A DNA stretch of 64,000 nucleotides. It comes from Vermamoeba vermiformis (Eukaryota > Tubulinea > Echinamoebida). Below are positions 43,057 through 55,228 of this stretch, one piece after another (the stretch's first letter is position 1; each line of letters opens with the position of its first letter). A model generated the notes under the pieces. The model was given only the letters and a program-made list of their open reading frames with translations. It had not been told where the DNA came from and searched no databases. Where the stretch lies: positions 1 to 64,000 of the forward strand of contig JBEWZL010000289.1 of assembly GCA_045837725.1 (NCBI GenBank), written 5' to 3'. The translations under genes and the position numbers were made by a program.

Positions 43057-45448
43057 CTATTTATTGTTTTGTGGTTGTTGCCGGTTGGTCATCTTTGTAA
43101 TGTGGTTTTTGAGGTCAATGTGCTCGTGATTGAGTAACACGCCGAACAGAGCCCTTCGTGACCGCATTCGGTCTTCACTAACATTCTTATTGAAACCAGT
43201 GAACATACCACCGTACTCGTCGTCTGAGTCATCGTCGTCCGACTTGTCGTTGAGGTCAATAGGACCAAACTGGGCACGCAGGTAAGCGTACGGATGTGAC
43301 AGGCAAGAGCAGTCTCCAATGATCTTTTCCATTTCTTCTGTTAGCGATTTAGCTGCCGACGAAAAGTCGTTGATGTCATGCAAAGCAGCACTACGGGTAA
43401 AGTGTTAGTTCGATTGTTACGTGGATGCAGAGAATTTAGAATCTTTACCGGTAAAGTCCGAGATCGCACAAAGCACACGCTCGTTTCCAAAGAGTCTTCG
43501 GATGACGAGGTTCCATACATTGTGCACGAGAGCTCCACTTGATAATCTTCCAGTTGAGTTCCTCTTTGGCTTTCGGATCTGTTACCGTCGTCTTAAGGCG
43601 CGAGTACGCCTCGGCTAAGTTACTATACAAAGCCACTATAAGCTCTTTCTGTGATTCAGGGCAGTAGAAGATGGCGTCTTGATAGCATTTGATGGCGACT
43701 TGCAAGTTTGTGCCGATATTCTTGTTGCCTTCATCTTTCAACTTCTTCGCCTTCTCAATACGTGCTTTACCCGCAGCGTTCGTTGCAGTGTGATTTTTAG
43801 CGATGTTTTGCACGAGCTCGTCGATGCAATCTTTCTCCTGTTGGTTGGCTGGCTTGTAGTTCGGAACTTCATAGTACGGCTGCAATGCTTTTTCAGCCAA
43901 CATTTGGCCAAGTTGCGTGATCTTGCCCTAAAAAGGAAATATTTGCAATTAATTTAACAAAGCTTCGTCAAAGATATATCGTATACTTACATCGTTGTCT
44001 TCAAACCAGCCGTATTTGCTGTCACCAATAATGTCGCCCCAGTATTCAAATGCACGTGCTCGTGAGTCATCGTTCGAAATGCACGCGAGAATAACTTTCA
44101 ACAACCGATCGTGGTTCGGGAGAGGTCCTCGACCGTTCTCTTGGATCGCGCGGACGACGTTGGGATTATTTAGAATCGTCTTGCGGCCTAATTCCGTTGA
44201 AGCCATTGACTCTAATGTCATTCCACCCCACATAGCACTTGTCCAAATAAGGTTAGACGAGAGGAACGAGGAGGAGTACTTACATTGAACCAAATTCATC
44301 GGGTGTTTCAGTGAGTTGGTTCTCGTAGTAAAAGCTAATCGGCATCATATCGAACAAGTGTGGGTTGTCAATAAAAATTTGAGTGCCCTACAAGCGCAAG
44401 ATGAGCACGTGCTTAGATGTTATAAAAGTAAATTGTTACCTTTAAAGGCTCGGCTGCGAAATACAAGTGAACGATGAGTCCTGACCAAGAACGCAAGTTT
44501 TCCATCCAAACAAAGCCAAGGAAAGTCGCCTCGTCGGATCCACCTTCGCCTCGTGTCATCAGATCAACGTCCAAAGGTTTTCTAATAAGCATATTAGCAT
44601 GAATAATATCATTTAAAAGATATTACCGTTTGCTAGGCTTTTGAAGGAATTCAGTGTATGCTTTAGTCCACGAGGTCAAAAAGTATTCGAGTGCTAATTT
44701 GACGACGTCGGGTGTGAAGAGGTGAATGAACTCCTCGCCAGCTAACGTGCTCAAGCCACGGCACGCCGTCCTTGCTTCAGTCCAGCCAAGCTCTCCACGA
44801 TATAGCCTCATGAAGTAGTCGAAGGCACCTACGAAGTGTTAGTGGATCGTGAAAAGTGGTCGGATCTAACGTACCTTCATTAACGGCTTTTTTTCGCAAT
44901 TTTTTATCTGATACAATAGAGGACAAAATGTGCGCACAATAATAGGCCAGAAAGTTGTTTTGGTCGAATTCTCTGAACTCTTCATCGTCAATGCATTTGT
45001 TACCGACGTCCACGAGGGCCTTAATCATGCCTACCACAATAAAATGCTATAAATCATTATCGAATAAAGCGTAATTATTTTTGCTTACCAGCATCAACAA
45101 ACACTTTGTGGGTCGCTGAGATTGCGTCGTCATAGGTAGGATTATTATAAGCCTGAGAAATGGAGTGGAACAGAGAGCTTATGGGCATTACAAGTCCTAA
45201 ACAGAATTAATTAAAATAAAAAAACGAAGAATAAAAGAAAAATTCAGATGAGAACGCCAGTTGGTTTAAGTACTCGAATTTACATCAAATTAATTATATG
45301 AAAATTAATAAACAATTTTACCTTCTTCTTTTCCGCCACTGACGACCATGTCAGCAAAAACTTCTTTTAATAATGCCAATTGCTCCTTTGGCGACTTAAG
45401 CTTATTTACTTCATAAAATCTATTAAAACCTTTCGGTTTGTATTCCAT
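43057..45448 (-). CDS. TPR-containing cytosolic protein
   Basis: The start is MEYKPKGFNRFYEVNKL at 45448, followed by several exons split by short introns. The N-terminal two thirds are helical with no family I recognise (segments such as EFDQNNFLAYYCAHIL and RLYRGELGWTEARTAC). The C-terminal part has tetratricopeptide-like pairs (KLKDEGNKNIGTNLQVAIKC, ALYSNLAEAYSRLK, SSRAQCMEPRHPKTLWKRA). An acidic patch (DKSDDDDSDDEYGG) precedes the Gln/Asn-rich end. TPR units of this type usually bind chaperone or partner tails. No signal peptide or membrane segment is present. The true function is unknown. Confidence 0.65.
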
Positions 45449-45553
45449 TGTGGTTGTCTAGGGATTGGTAATAGTTTAAATAAATTATTTTGTGCGCGCC
45501 AAAATTTTTTTGTTCAAAATCTTTTGTTTTATGGATGCAACACGAAGCACAAC

Positions 45554-48500
45554 ATGAGCTCTTCAATATTCCCCTTTCAAGAGCTGCCGTCTGATATTAA
45601 GACGCAAATATTTTCTTACATTAATTTTGAAGATTGGATCTTCGTCTTGTCACGCGTGTGCGCAGAATGGAAGTATGTCGCAATTATTTCTTTTAATAAT
45701 TAATTAGGAAATAATAATACGATTAGCATCTTAGTAATAAGACTACTCTTATCGAAAAATTTTCATTAATTTATTGTTGCATCCAGAAAATTATGCCTGA
45801 ATTCAACCTTACCAAAAACGATCGATGGAGACATGTATAAAGAAGACTACGATTACGAGCGTATTAATTTCGACAAATTGCTCAAACTTGGTCAACAATA
45901 CAATGTTACAGGCCTTGTCTCGCCCTTGCAAATGACCATGAAAATGGTTCTAAAAATTGCTCGTGTAATTCCACGAATTACTTGGATTGAGGCTGTTACA
46001 TCCGACCGTAATTATGGACGAAGTAAAAGGAAGAACGAAGTACTCGATCCCGTTCCGAACGCAATTACGCATTTTAATACTTCGCTAGGTATGTCCAAAT
46101 AATTATTGAAATTATTAATACCATAATTTAGACACTAAAATTTCGTTGGCTGATATTGCAAAATACTTGCCTAATTTGACAACTTTGTACTACAAAAATG
46201 GAGTCAAATTAGATGAGCTTCAAAAAGTCGATTTTAAATTTGAAAAGCTCAAAGTCCTTCGTGTCGGTGTACCCAGAAATGTTGTTCAACCTAAAATTCG
46301 TCGAAGAGACCGAAGACAACGTGTTGATGCAAGCACGCAATTGATCGGGCTCATCCAAGCTTTCAAAAATATCGCACCAAACTTAGAAGTAAGCCAACAT
46401 TTTGGGCGCATATAATATTAATAATATGTAGGTTCTGTACATGTTTTATCAATTGCCGAGAGGACAACCGGCTGTAGCTTTGGATCGAGAATTTTCTGCT
46501 TTAGAAGAGGCCGCCAGAAAGATCGGAATTCGATTAATTTGCAGAGATTTACTGCAAATATTAAATCCTGCATACGTTGAAGATCCGCAAGGCAAATTCT
46601 TTTTGCGCTGTTTCAAACAAAATGGACTGCCGTACCACGCTTATACTGTCGACGAAACCGTAAGTCTTTGCAAGAATTTATTTTCGCCATATTTGGCTAA
46701 TGGGGTCTATAGACGCTACTATCGCAAGCTATTTTGCAATTGAACGTGCCAGTAGTGAAGAAAATTTTTGCAAAGAATATGACGAATTTGCATTACGAAC
46801 TGACAGCAGTGTGCGAGACCAGCCGAGTTGCGTTCAGTGAATACCCATTAGTGGCATATCAAATGCGCGAAGGAAGATTTAGAACGGAATATCTCTTGCC
46901 CGAAGCCACCGGCGCCAAATCACAGCAGATCGTGGATCTGTTGCGCGAGAAAGGTTACGACATCAACACGAAATTGTTCTTGAGATACAGCAAAAAATTA
47001 GTGGAGACACCAGTCTGGTCCGAATTGAACTTCTCTTATTCCTCCGTACGACGACTATTCGAAGATTATTCCATGCCGATCCAGTGGTTCGCAAGTGGCA
47101 GAAAAGGACTCACTCGTAAGTCTCAGTAATTTTAATTATGTTGATTCATGCATTAATTATCTACCATAGTTGCACATAAGTTTGTTATTAGCCGTGGAAC
47201 TCCTATCTTTTTGGATCTGATGGAGCAACAGCTGAGCAAAGAACAGATCTCAGAATTAATGAGCATTAAAGACCATGAAGGCAATACGCCAGTACATCTA
47301 TTCAGCGATGCTAGTGTTGCGACTATCGATCGATTATTACCATACGTGAAGCACTGCTGGACCATAAGAAATAACAAGTACGCGGCACGCATCATTTTCC
47401 ATTTTATACTAACATTTACAATTTTCCAGGAACGAAAATCCGTTACAACACTACATTAAGCGATGCAAAGAAATGTCAATCGATATTAAGGAACCCAAAT
47501 TGAGAAGTAAACATGAATTTTTTATGACTGGATCTGACATACTTTTGTGTATTAGGAATTCTACAAGAGACGCCCGAACTCGACGCTGGCGTGGTTTATT
47601 CGTTGTTCGAGGCTAGCACACCGGAAGTATTAACGCAAGTTGTTCCGCTGTTGGCTGCAAAGGGCGCTAACTTCAAAGAAAGTGGCAAACTTGGCCGCGC
47701 TTTTTTCCTCAAACAAACAATGCCTTTATTGACCGTAAGCACGCGATATTATTTCTAACACATATATAAAGATTATTCATCCTATTGTAGGCGTTAAAAG
47801 AGGTTGGCGTTGATTTGACCGAAAGTGACGAAAATGGCAATAATATTCTTCACGGGCTGTTTTGGCCTATATCAGATTATGGCCGATGGAAAGTCGACGC
47901 AGATGCGCTGAAATTTGCCATTAAAGAGGGCGCTAACATCAATCAGATCAACAAAGCTGGTGAAACGCCGTTAATTAAGGCTGTTAACCACCGAGTCAAA
48001 AACCTTGAAGAGTCCATTAACGTGTTGCTAGAACATGGTGCTGATGTAAGTACAACATAGGGAGCCCTTATTTTATTACCAGTAAATTTACACCAAAAAA
48101 TAACTTATCAATAATCATCATTAAAATTACAAGCGTCGTGCCACACTTTGATTAGTTCTAATCTAATTAAGAAACATTAATTAATTCTAACGCACGTTCA
48201 TTTAGCCAAATCTTCACGGCGACGATCAATTGACGCCACTCTTACGCGCGTGTCAATTGTCCAAAGTCTTCGACGAGGCTCTTGAAGCGTTGCTCAAGGG
48301 CGGTGCCAAGCCATTCAGCGTGAGAACTAGCGTGGGCTATTTCCATCCTCTGCTGTCGTGCGTGCAACATGGCTGCAGTGCCAAGCGATTCAGACTTCTC
48401 CTTGAAGCTGGTAAGTCCTCAATTGATAATTTTTTTTATAAGAATTTTTTGGTTTTTTTTTTAATTATTTACCTACGAGCTCCGCTACGGATCCGACAAA

Positions 48501-50146
48501 ACACTCAATTATTGCAGCATTTTAATCTATTTTGGTGTAATATTGCTAATATGTTATGAATTACTATAATAGGTGCGGATGTTCAAGAACGAGATGACGT
48601 TGGAAATTCACTTTTGCATGCATTTATGAGTCAAAGTTCGAACGCATTGCAACCCAAAAAACAAAAGATTTTTGAGTTGTTAGTGAAGCACATCGATATT
48701 AACGATACGAATTATAATGGAGACACACCTTTGCATAACGGTAAGTTCGTGGATCCACTACAAAAATTGTTTCCGGATCCAAAAATTTGTCGTCATTTTT
48801 GTTGCGCGATTGTGTACTAATATCATTAATATAGCCTCTAATCTCGAATTTGTTAAATGGGCCTTAGCTCACGGCGCAGACATCAATGCACGAAACAAGT
48901 TTGGTGACACGCCATTCCATACGCGAAAAATGCGTTATTTGTGGCATGATGAAGACAAAGACGTTTTGAAAGTTTTCGTTAGAAATCCTAAAGTGGGTAA
49001 GTAGCTATAGACCAATCTGCTTGAGTTTTTGCTACTTTGAGCGGCGGATTCGGATCGAATTATTTTCAAACTTTTTTGGATTACGCGTTATTTATTTGAG
49101 AATTAGTATTAATGGAGTAATTTTATTATTAGATTGGACGGCAGTTAATGCGAACAAAGTCACAATGCTGCATTATTTATGCCACTATCCGATCTCGCTC
49201 TACTATTTTGTTCATGAAGTCTTTCCAAGCAAGACACCCGAAGAGCAACAAAAAATCAAAGAAGCGTTTGCCACGCATAGCGAGTTCCACGAGAACGCTT
49301 TGTTTGAGGCCTCTCAAAAGCACTTCTTGGATGCAGCCAAGATCTGCGTCGAAAATTTCGGAATTTCTCCGGCTTGGAAGTCCCATCAAACGCCATTGCA
49401 CATATTAACGTACGTAATATAGAATTTATACGCTTTATCGGTCCTCATTATATTCTTAGTGCCTTGAAATCGGATCCAACAAGATCGCACATGCGAGTTG
49501 TTGGGTACTTGTTAGACAACGGTGCTGATGTGAATGCGCAAGAATATTCAGCAGGCAATACACCCCTTCATTTTGCTTTGAAGGTCGGAAACGTCGAGCT
49601 AGTCAAAATATTATTGGAGGTAAGTCTATGATTTTACATTAGCGGCGGATCTGACTGGCTTTTTTGTAGCGCGGAGCTGATCCAAATATCAAAAATAAAT
49701 CAGGCAAATCACCGCTCGATATAGCACCTGATTTGCTCACCAGATACAGAGGATGTAAGTACTGCTTCGATCCAATCGAATGATCCGAATCTAACTTCTC
49801 TTTAGCTGGCATGAAATGGCGCATGGAGCCTCGTCAACCACCCACTGAAGATATGCGCGAGATGGTTAAAGCGCACGAAGAAGCTGAAGAAGAAAGACGC
49901 CAAGAAGACGAAATGAGCGAAGAAGATGCGAGCAACGACGAACTGATTAATAGCGACAACGAGAATGAATATGGTCCTAATTATAATGAAATTGATGAAA
50001 ATGATCTCGACAACGAATTTGACGAGGATATGGATAGTCAAGAAGAGGATGAGGACGAAGAGGGAAGCGGATCTGAAGAGGGCGAAGACGAAGATGAAAA
50101 TGACGAAGACGACGAGGCGAGCACTAGTGAAGAAGATATGTATTAA
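45554..50146 (+). CDS. Giant F-box/ankyrin-repeat protein with acidic tail
   Basis: About 15 exons splice into one protein of more than 1,000 residues. The F-box is at the N-terminus (FPFQELPSDIKTQIFSYINF, then VLSRVCAEW). A middle section of LRR-like and helical sequence follows. At least six ankyrin repeats then run from about 47150 to 49750, with classic phrases (DENGNNILHGLF, INKAGETPLIKAV, DVNAQEYSAGNTPLHFAL, VELVKILLERGADPNIKNK). The last exon encodes an extremely acidic Asp/Glu-rich tail of about 90 residues. The expected role is an SCF substrate adaptor where ankyrins hold the client. The intron after the HGAD unit near 48049-48205 is longer than usual. Another interpretation is two adjacent genes, but splice phases join throughout. 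Confidence 0.75.
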
Positions 50147-50501
50147 TGAGTAATGATCTAATTTATTTGAGATGAAATTAAATGAGCTGAACTTGCACGA
50201 CAATTTTTAATTTTATTTTGCGTGAAGCCACTAAGAGCTCTCCATTCGGACCCCGAGTTCAACGAACAACTGTTTTATTTTATATGTGCCTACAGCTTAG
50301 TTTATTCATTAATATTCGACAGTGAAGTAATAGTATCAAATTTCAGCTGGCTGTACCAGGCGTAGATTCAATGCCGCAACAGGTAACCAGGCTATTTTTA
50401 AATTAATTTATTTCAACGTTGATTCAAAGAAAGAAACGGTTGATTAATATTAAGTCCGTATTTATTAGGCAGCTTCGGTCCACGTGTACTTGTACTCGTT
50501 G
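50147..50501. other. Intergenic region between converging genes
   Basis: This is 3'-flanking sequence of the F-box/ankyrin gene and of the hydrolase gene on the other strand. It is AT-rich. I see no reading frame, RNA or repeat. Confidence 0.5.
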
Positions 50502-53389
50502 CTATGAGACGTCCAAATATTCAAAGACTTCATTTGCAGACAAAGCATCGGGCAAGAAGTAACGCTCTTGAGTGATTTTCTTTACGTCCTCGCTGTACCG
50601 CACGAACGATGCAAAATCCTCTGGGAATTTCTTCTCGTCCACGCCGACGAACGAACTATTAGGACCCACGCGTTGCAACAATTTCTTCCAATCTTCAATC
50701 GATGCTGTGCCAACTGAATTCGCTCCGTTCGAGAATAACATAACGAACATTTCCGTCATTTTTTGACCTTAAAACGATGTGAGATACGTCGATATTAGTA
50801 CAAAATAGTATTACCATATTTGGAATTCTCGACGTATTTCTTAGTGACTTCGAGGGATTGTTGCAACGGAAAAACCGTCCAAAAAGGAATAGATCCAGTT
50901 CGAAGGGTCCAGTGTGGCTCCATAGTAATGAATGAACTTACTAACATACGTGTAGTAGGCCTATTAAGCTTCTTATACCAATCTACGTGCAGATCTGCCA
51001 CTAGCGCACTGAGATCTTCCGGATCTTGGAACGAAATTTCTTTGACTTTGAATCCTTTGCTTGATGCCAACTTCAACACGTCTTCACGCATACTATCAGC
51101 GAAGCCCCTAATGATAAGCGATTGTTAAGACAGTCGGGTTAGATGAAGCGAATAAGTGGTACCATTCAGCTTCAGGCATTTGAGCGTTAGGTCTAGGTGA
51201 GTTCCAATTCCATCGTGTATGTCTGCTAGTAAATCGACCCTTCAAAAACTTTTCAACACGAGGTCCTCCGTTTAGCTGGAGAAAATATATTAGTCGGATC
51301 TGTAAATTAACTCAAACGCGTGACCGTACAATTTCATCAATCGTAAGACCACCAACAGCACCCGCTTGGAAGTAATGCCTGTCAGCCACTTTAGTCACGG
51401 GCCAGCTTGTTTTGCAGTTGACGATCACAATCGTGCCGTCTTTTGCCAAGTGCTCGCTGATGAACTTCGAATAGGCCTCGCCAAGAGTGAGTTTCTTAAC
51501 TCTGTTGTACAATAATAAGATACTATTGTATAACTCTATTGATAGTATTACCTAAAGTACGCGATGAACTTGGACATTAAGGCGTCTTGATTTGGGTCGA
51601 GCATGTGATGCAGTTGCAGGTCAGGGTTGTTGTCCAATAAATCCTTTGCGAAAGGCTTTCCCCAGTTCATTTCAGCCTGCATATCGTCAGGACCGTCACT
51701 GATAATAGTAAAATATTAATTATAGTTCATTCAAAGTGAGACTAATTGTTGCAATCTTACGCCTGAGCAGGCCTTCGCAAGGGTAATAAAAATGTTTGAG
51801 GCAACCATGGTACTTCCATAGCAGAATAAAGGTGCGTTAGAGCACCATTACTCGAGCCAATAAATATTACTGGGTACTTCTTTTCGATGTAATTCTTCAC
51901 GACTGAGCGACAGATCTCTTCGGACTGAACTCGTTTCAGATCCTCAGGTGAAATTGCATCAATAACTCCCGCAATACTAAATAAGACAATCCATATTAGT
52001 AAGCAAATGATGCAAGGACTACAATCGCATTAAGATGATTGTGAGTGGGATCCAGTATTTACCTGTAGACCTGATCTCGCAATAATGGAGGCAGCAAGTT
52101 AACGGTAGCACCAGCGTAATATCGCAGGTTTGGGACTGCAGAGGGCAAGCCTAACTGCGGGAAATCTCTTCCAAGTAGTTTGCGCGACAAGGCACGGAAC
52201 ATGCCAACTGACGAATCGAACGCAGCCGCCTTAAAAATTAAATAAATACTCGCATTATTTTTTGATATGCGATAGAACCCTTACGAATGGTACTTCTTCG
52301 CTAGTATGAGGCAGTACTACTTGCTCGTATAATACATAGTGTCGTGTCACAGCAGCCAAGCTCTCGAAGCCGGTGTAATTGATCGTGTGTGCCAAATTAG
52401 GCAATACGAGCAATTCTCCTTTCGGCAACAAATTCTTTGCCTCATTACCCCATCTAGTAATAGAATTAGTATTCATTTCAATAGTACTCACGAGGGCAGA
52501 TCTTACTTAAAGGGTGCAATCGGATCCAGCTCACCGAGGACTACTAGTGCTGGGACTTGAATTTTTCGTAGATTTTCGCGTATATCATCTTGCAGTAGTT
52601 TACGTAGAATAGTGAAGAAATGAATAGGACCTGCTCTTAAGTAATCGGCGATAATAATTGGCAACAAGCCCATTGGCTCCTTGGGCGAGTTCTGAATCCA
52701 TCTTAAGCTCTGAGAAATTTATTAAATATTTCATATTAAATACGATTACCCTTAATTTATATGCATACTTGTGCGAAGAAACTTTTTGCCGATGGATCTG
52801 TTGGGCCTTGCAAGATTAGCTTGATTGTTTTCTACAAAAGAATAGTGTAAGTTGAATATGTTATTACTGTATATGACTAGCATTCTATACCTGAGGATAT
52901 CTCGCTGCAAAATTTGCGATGACTTGACATCCAAACGAATTGCCGAGCAAAACAACTTTCTCAACGCGAATTTGTTCTAACCACTCGGCAAGAAAATCCG
53001 CCATTTCTGAACGATTGCGTTATAATATGGCATATTAAAATTGAATAATCGGTGACATACCATCGATGGACAAGGAATGGATATTAAACCAAGATCCGGC
53101 ACTTTTCCCGAAGCCAGGGAAATCGGGAACTAATACTGGAAAATCGACTGAAAGACTCTCCGCGAGTTTTTCCATGTAGGCGCTTGAAACGACTAAGCCA
53201 TGTACTAGTACCACGAAGGGTCGGCCATCAAGATCGCTGTTAAATTACCATTAATACCGGAATAATAGGTGAAAAATCGTCTAAGTATTACCTAATAGGA
53301 TCGATATTATTTTTAATTGCTTGAGCTGCTTCATTAGAGGCTCGAACATGGATCTGGCGATCCGCTATTTTGAACCAAAGGCTTTGCAT
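50502..53389 (-). CDS. Two-domain alpha/beta hydrolase
   Basis: The start MQSLWFKIADRQIHVRAS is at 53389. The first half is an alpha/beta hydrolase: the oxyanion strand FVVLVHGLVVSSAYM, the FPGFGKS loop, the nucleophile elbow LLGNSFGCQ, and a late His in PNLAHTINY (about 52370). This looks like a complete Ser-His hydrolase of the MhpC/epoxide-hydrolase-like type. The protein then continues, without a stop and with matching splice phases (EVPF-AAAFDSSVG), into a second domain of about 450 residues ending at 50502. That domain contains a further GSSNGA motif (VIFIGSSNGALTHLY), reminiscent of a second, divergent hydrolase fold, and RHYFQAGAVGGLTIDEI. The second half has no family that I recognise. 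No signal peptide is present. Confidence 0.7.
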
Positions 53390-53749
53390 TGTTTTTTTGG
53401 TCAATGGTGGTGCTTATTTAGTTATTATTTTTTTGAATATTTTGTCTCACGGACGAAGCGTTATATTTAAATTGCAAATCCAGCAATGCCGTAAAAATTG
53501 CAGTAAATACCAAAGAAATTTTAAAAATCAAGTGATGACACACCTCCGTCCGTAATAACTATATTAAGACCGAAAAGATTTGAATTACTTAATTAAAATG
53601 GCGCCAAAAAACAACAGCGTGCGCTTACCTGGATTTCCTCTACCCTCTTGCCAGACCGTCTTCTCTAATTAGTAGCCGCCCATAAAATCTACAAGCAAGT
53701 CAACCAAGGTTGCTGGTGTAAGTTCGATTGCTAAAAAGCTGCTTCGATT
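53390..53749. other. Intergenic spacer
   Basis: This is the upstream region of the two-domain hydrolase gene and the 3' flank of the flavin oxidoreductase gene; both genes are on the minus strand. There is no credible coding or RNA feature. Confidence 0.45.
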
Positions 53750-54833
53750 TTATTGCAGAGAGGGCAACACGTGCATGCCAAAGTCTTCAATAAACTCCGT
53801 CTGATTTCTGCCTACATTATGCACGTATATTTCATCGAAGCCCATTGACTGATACTTCTTCAACAGTGCAACATAATCCGTCAACTTTGTTGAAATGAAG
53901 ACAGCCTTCCTCACGTCTTCTTCGTGAATCAAATCAAACAAGCGCGTCAAATTCTTCAACAGTTTTGATATTTTCGTTCACTAGGCCTGGCACCACATTG
54001 GTTCGCCATTGATCCATTGCGTTCTCGATCGCTTGTTTCTCATCGTGTGCGTACGATACGTGCACTTGTAGTATCATAGGCTTATTGGCTCCACCATTAT
54101 ATTTAAACGCAGCAATAACAGGCTTCAATTGTTCGTCGGGCAAGTTAATCGTTATCATTGCATCTGCGAAGGTTCCAATAAACTTCGCTGTTCGCTCGCT
54201 GAGTGCTGCTCCTACAATACGGATTGGACTTTTTGGTAGCGTATATAACTTTGCTCGATCAATTTTTATATGACCGTCAGCAGAGACCTAGGAATATTGT
54301 TAGATCCGAAACTTTAGGTTATATCTTTGACGGCAATCTTACCTCTTCACCTTTATGCAATAGTCTTATAATATCATAAGCTTCTTTTAACCTCTCGTTG
54401 CGAGTTGTTTTATCAGGCCATTCACCAACAATATGTTCATTAAGTGCTTGACCACTGCCAAGTGCTATCCAAAACCGACCAGGAAACATTTCTGCAAGAG
54501 TCGCGCTTGCTTGTGCAATAATTGCAGGACTATACCTCCATCCTGAAGGACAAGTAACTATGCCAAATGGAAGCTTAGAATTGCTCATGGCCTGTATTAT
54601 ACCGACATTATTAGTATTTTTGTCCCACGACGAGGAAAAAATTGACCAATATTTACCGCGCCTAGCCAAGACCATGTGAAGCCACTTTGACCTTGTTTGG
54701 CGCTCCAGGGCGCGAAGTGGTCTGAGGACATTATTCCATTGAATCCAGCTTGTTCCGCTTTTTGCACAAGTTGCAGTAATTCGCTAGGAGAAAATTGCTC
54801 CTGCGAGGAGTGGTATCCTATTATTTTTTGCAT
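53750..54833 (-). CDS. LLM-class flavin-dependent oxidoreductase (one-base shift)
   Basis: Exons 54833-54657, 54591-54343 and 54287-53750. It is a luciferase-like TIM-barrel protein: IIGYHSSQEQFSPSELL, FNGIMSSDHFAPW, FGIVTCPSGWRYSPAIIAQA, FPGRFWIALGSGQALNEHI and the C-terminal VHNVGRNQTEFIEDFG. This most resembles the F420/FMN-dependent glucose-6-phosphate dehydrogenase-like subgroup of bacteria. The cofactor in this organism is unknown; FMN is more likely than F420. The frame breaks at AA (53940-53941, plus strand): EEFDAL should continue as FDLIHEEDVRKAV, and one base is extra. The family is chiefly prokaryotic, so an ancient transfer is plausible, but the gene has introns like its neighbours. 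Confidence 0.8.
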
Positions 54834-55228
54834 ATTATTTAAATGAATAATATTGATTGCGGAAGTCTAATTTAATGTCACGAGCTGGGATGTAACAATA
54901 AATTGCTTAGATTTCACCAAAAATTACAAAAAAGGTTTCGTAGTGGTTGCTTACCGTTCGGGATGTTGGTACCTGGGTGTGGATAGTAATTGGGGACAAT
55001 GATTCCCTAATCAATTCTTTTTTCCTCTTTCTGAATGCCTAGCCTAACAATTGAAGGGCTAGCCATAAGGAATTCCGCCACATGATTGTACTTGCTCGGT
55101 ACCTGTAAGTGTCGTTGTGTCCCAATGAAAACGTGAAATCTTTTGACAGTTTTGAAAAGGTCCAAAATCAAATCGCAATCCATTTTGTTTTGTTTGCAAC
55201 CAGTGCACCACTGATCATCTTATTTAAA
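54834..55228. other. Divergent promoter region
   Basis: It separates the flavin oxidoreductase gene (leftward) from the CYP51-like gene (rightward). An in-frame extension upstream of the P450 ATG is open to 55109 but has no similarity to a P450 N-terminus. No clear motif is seen. Confidence 0.4.

Noticed and set aside
49802-50203. 133-codon Phe/Ile-rich open frame on the minus strand that looks like membrane protein
   Set aside because: It is the antisense of the Asp/Glu-rich tail of the F-box/ankyrin gene, which always yields hydrophobic codons.
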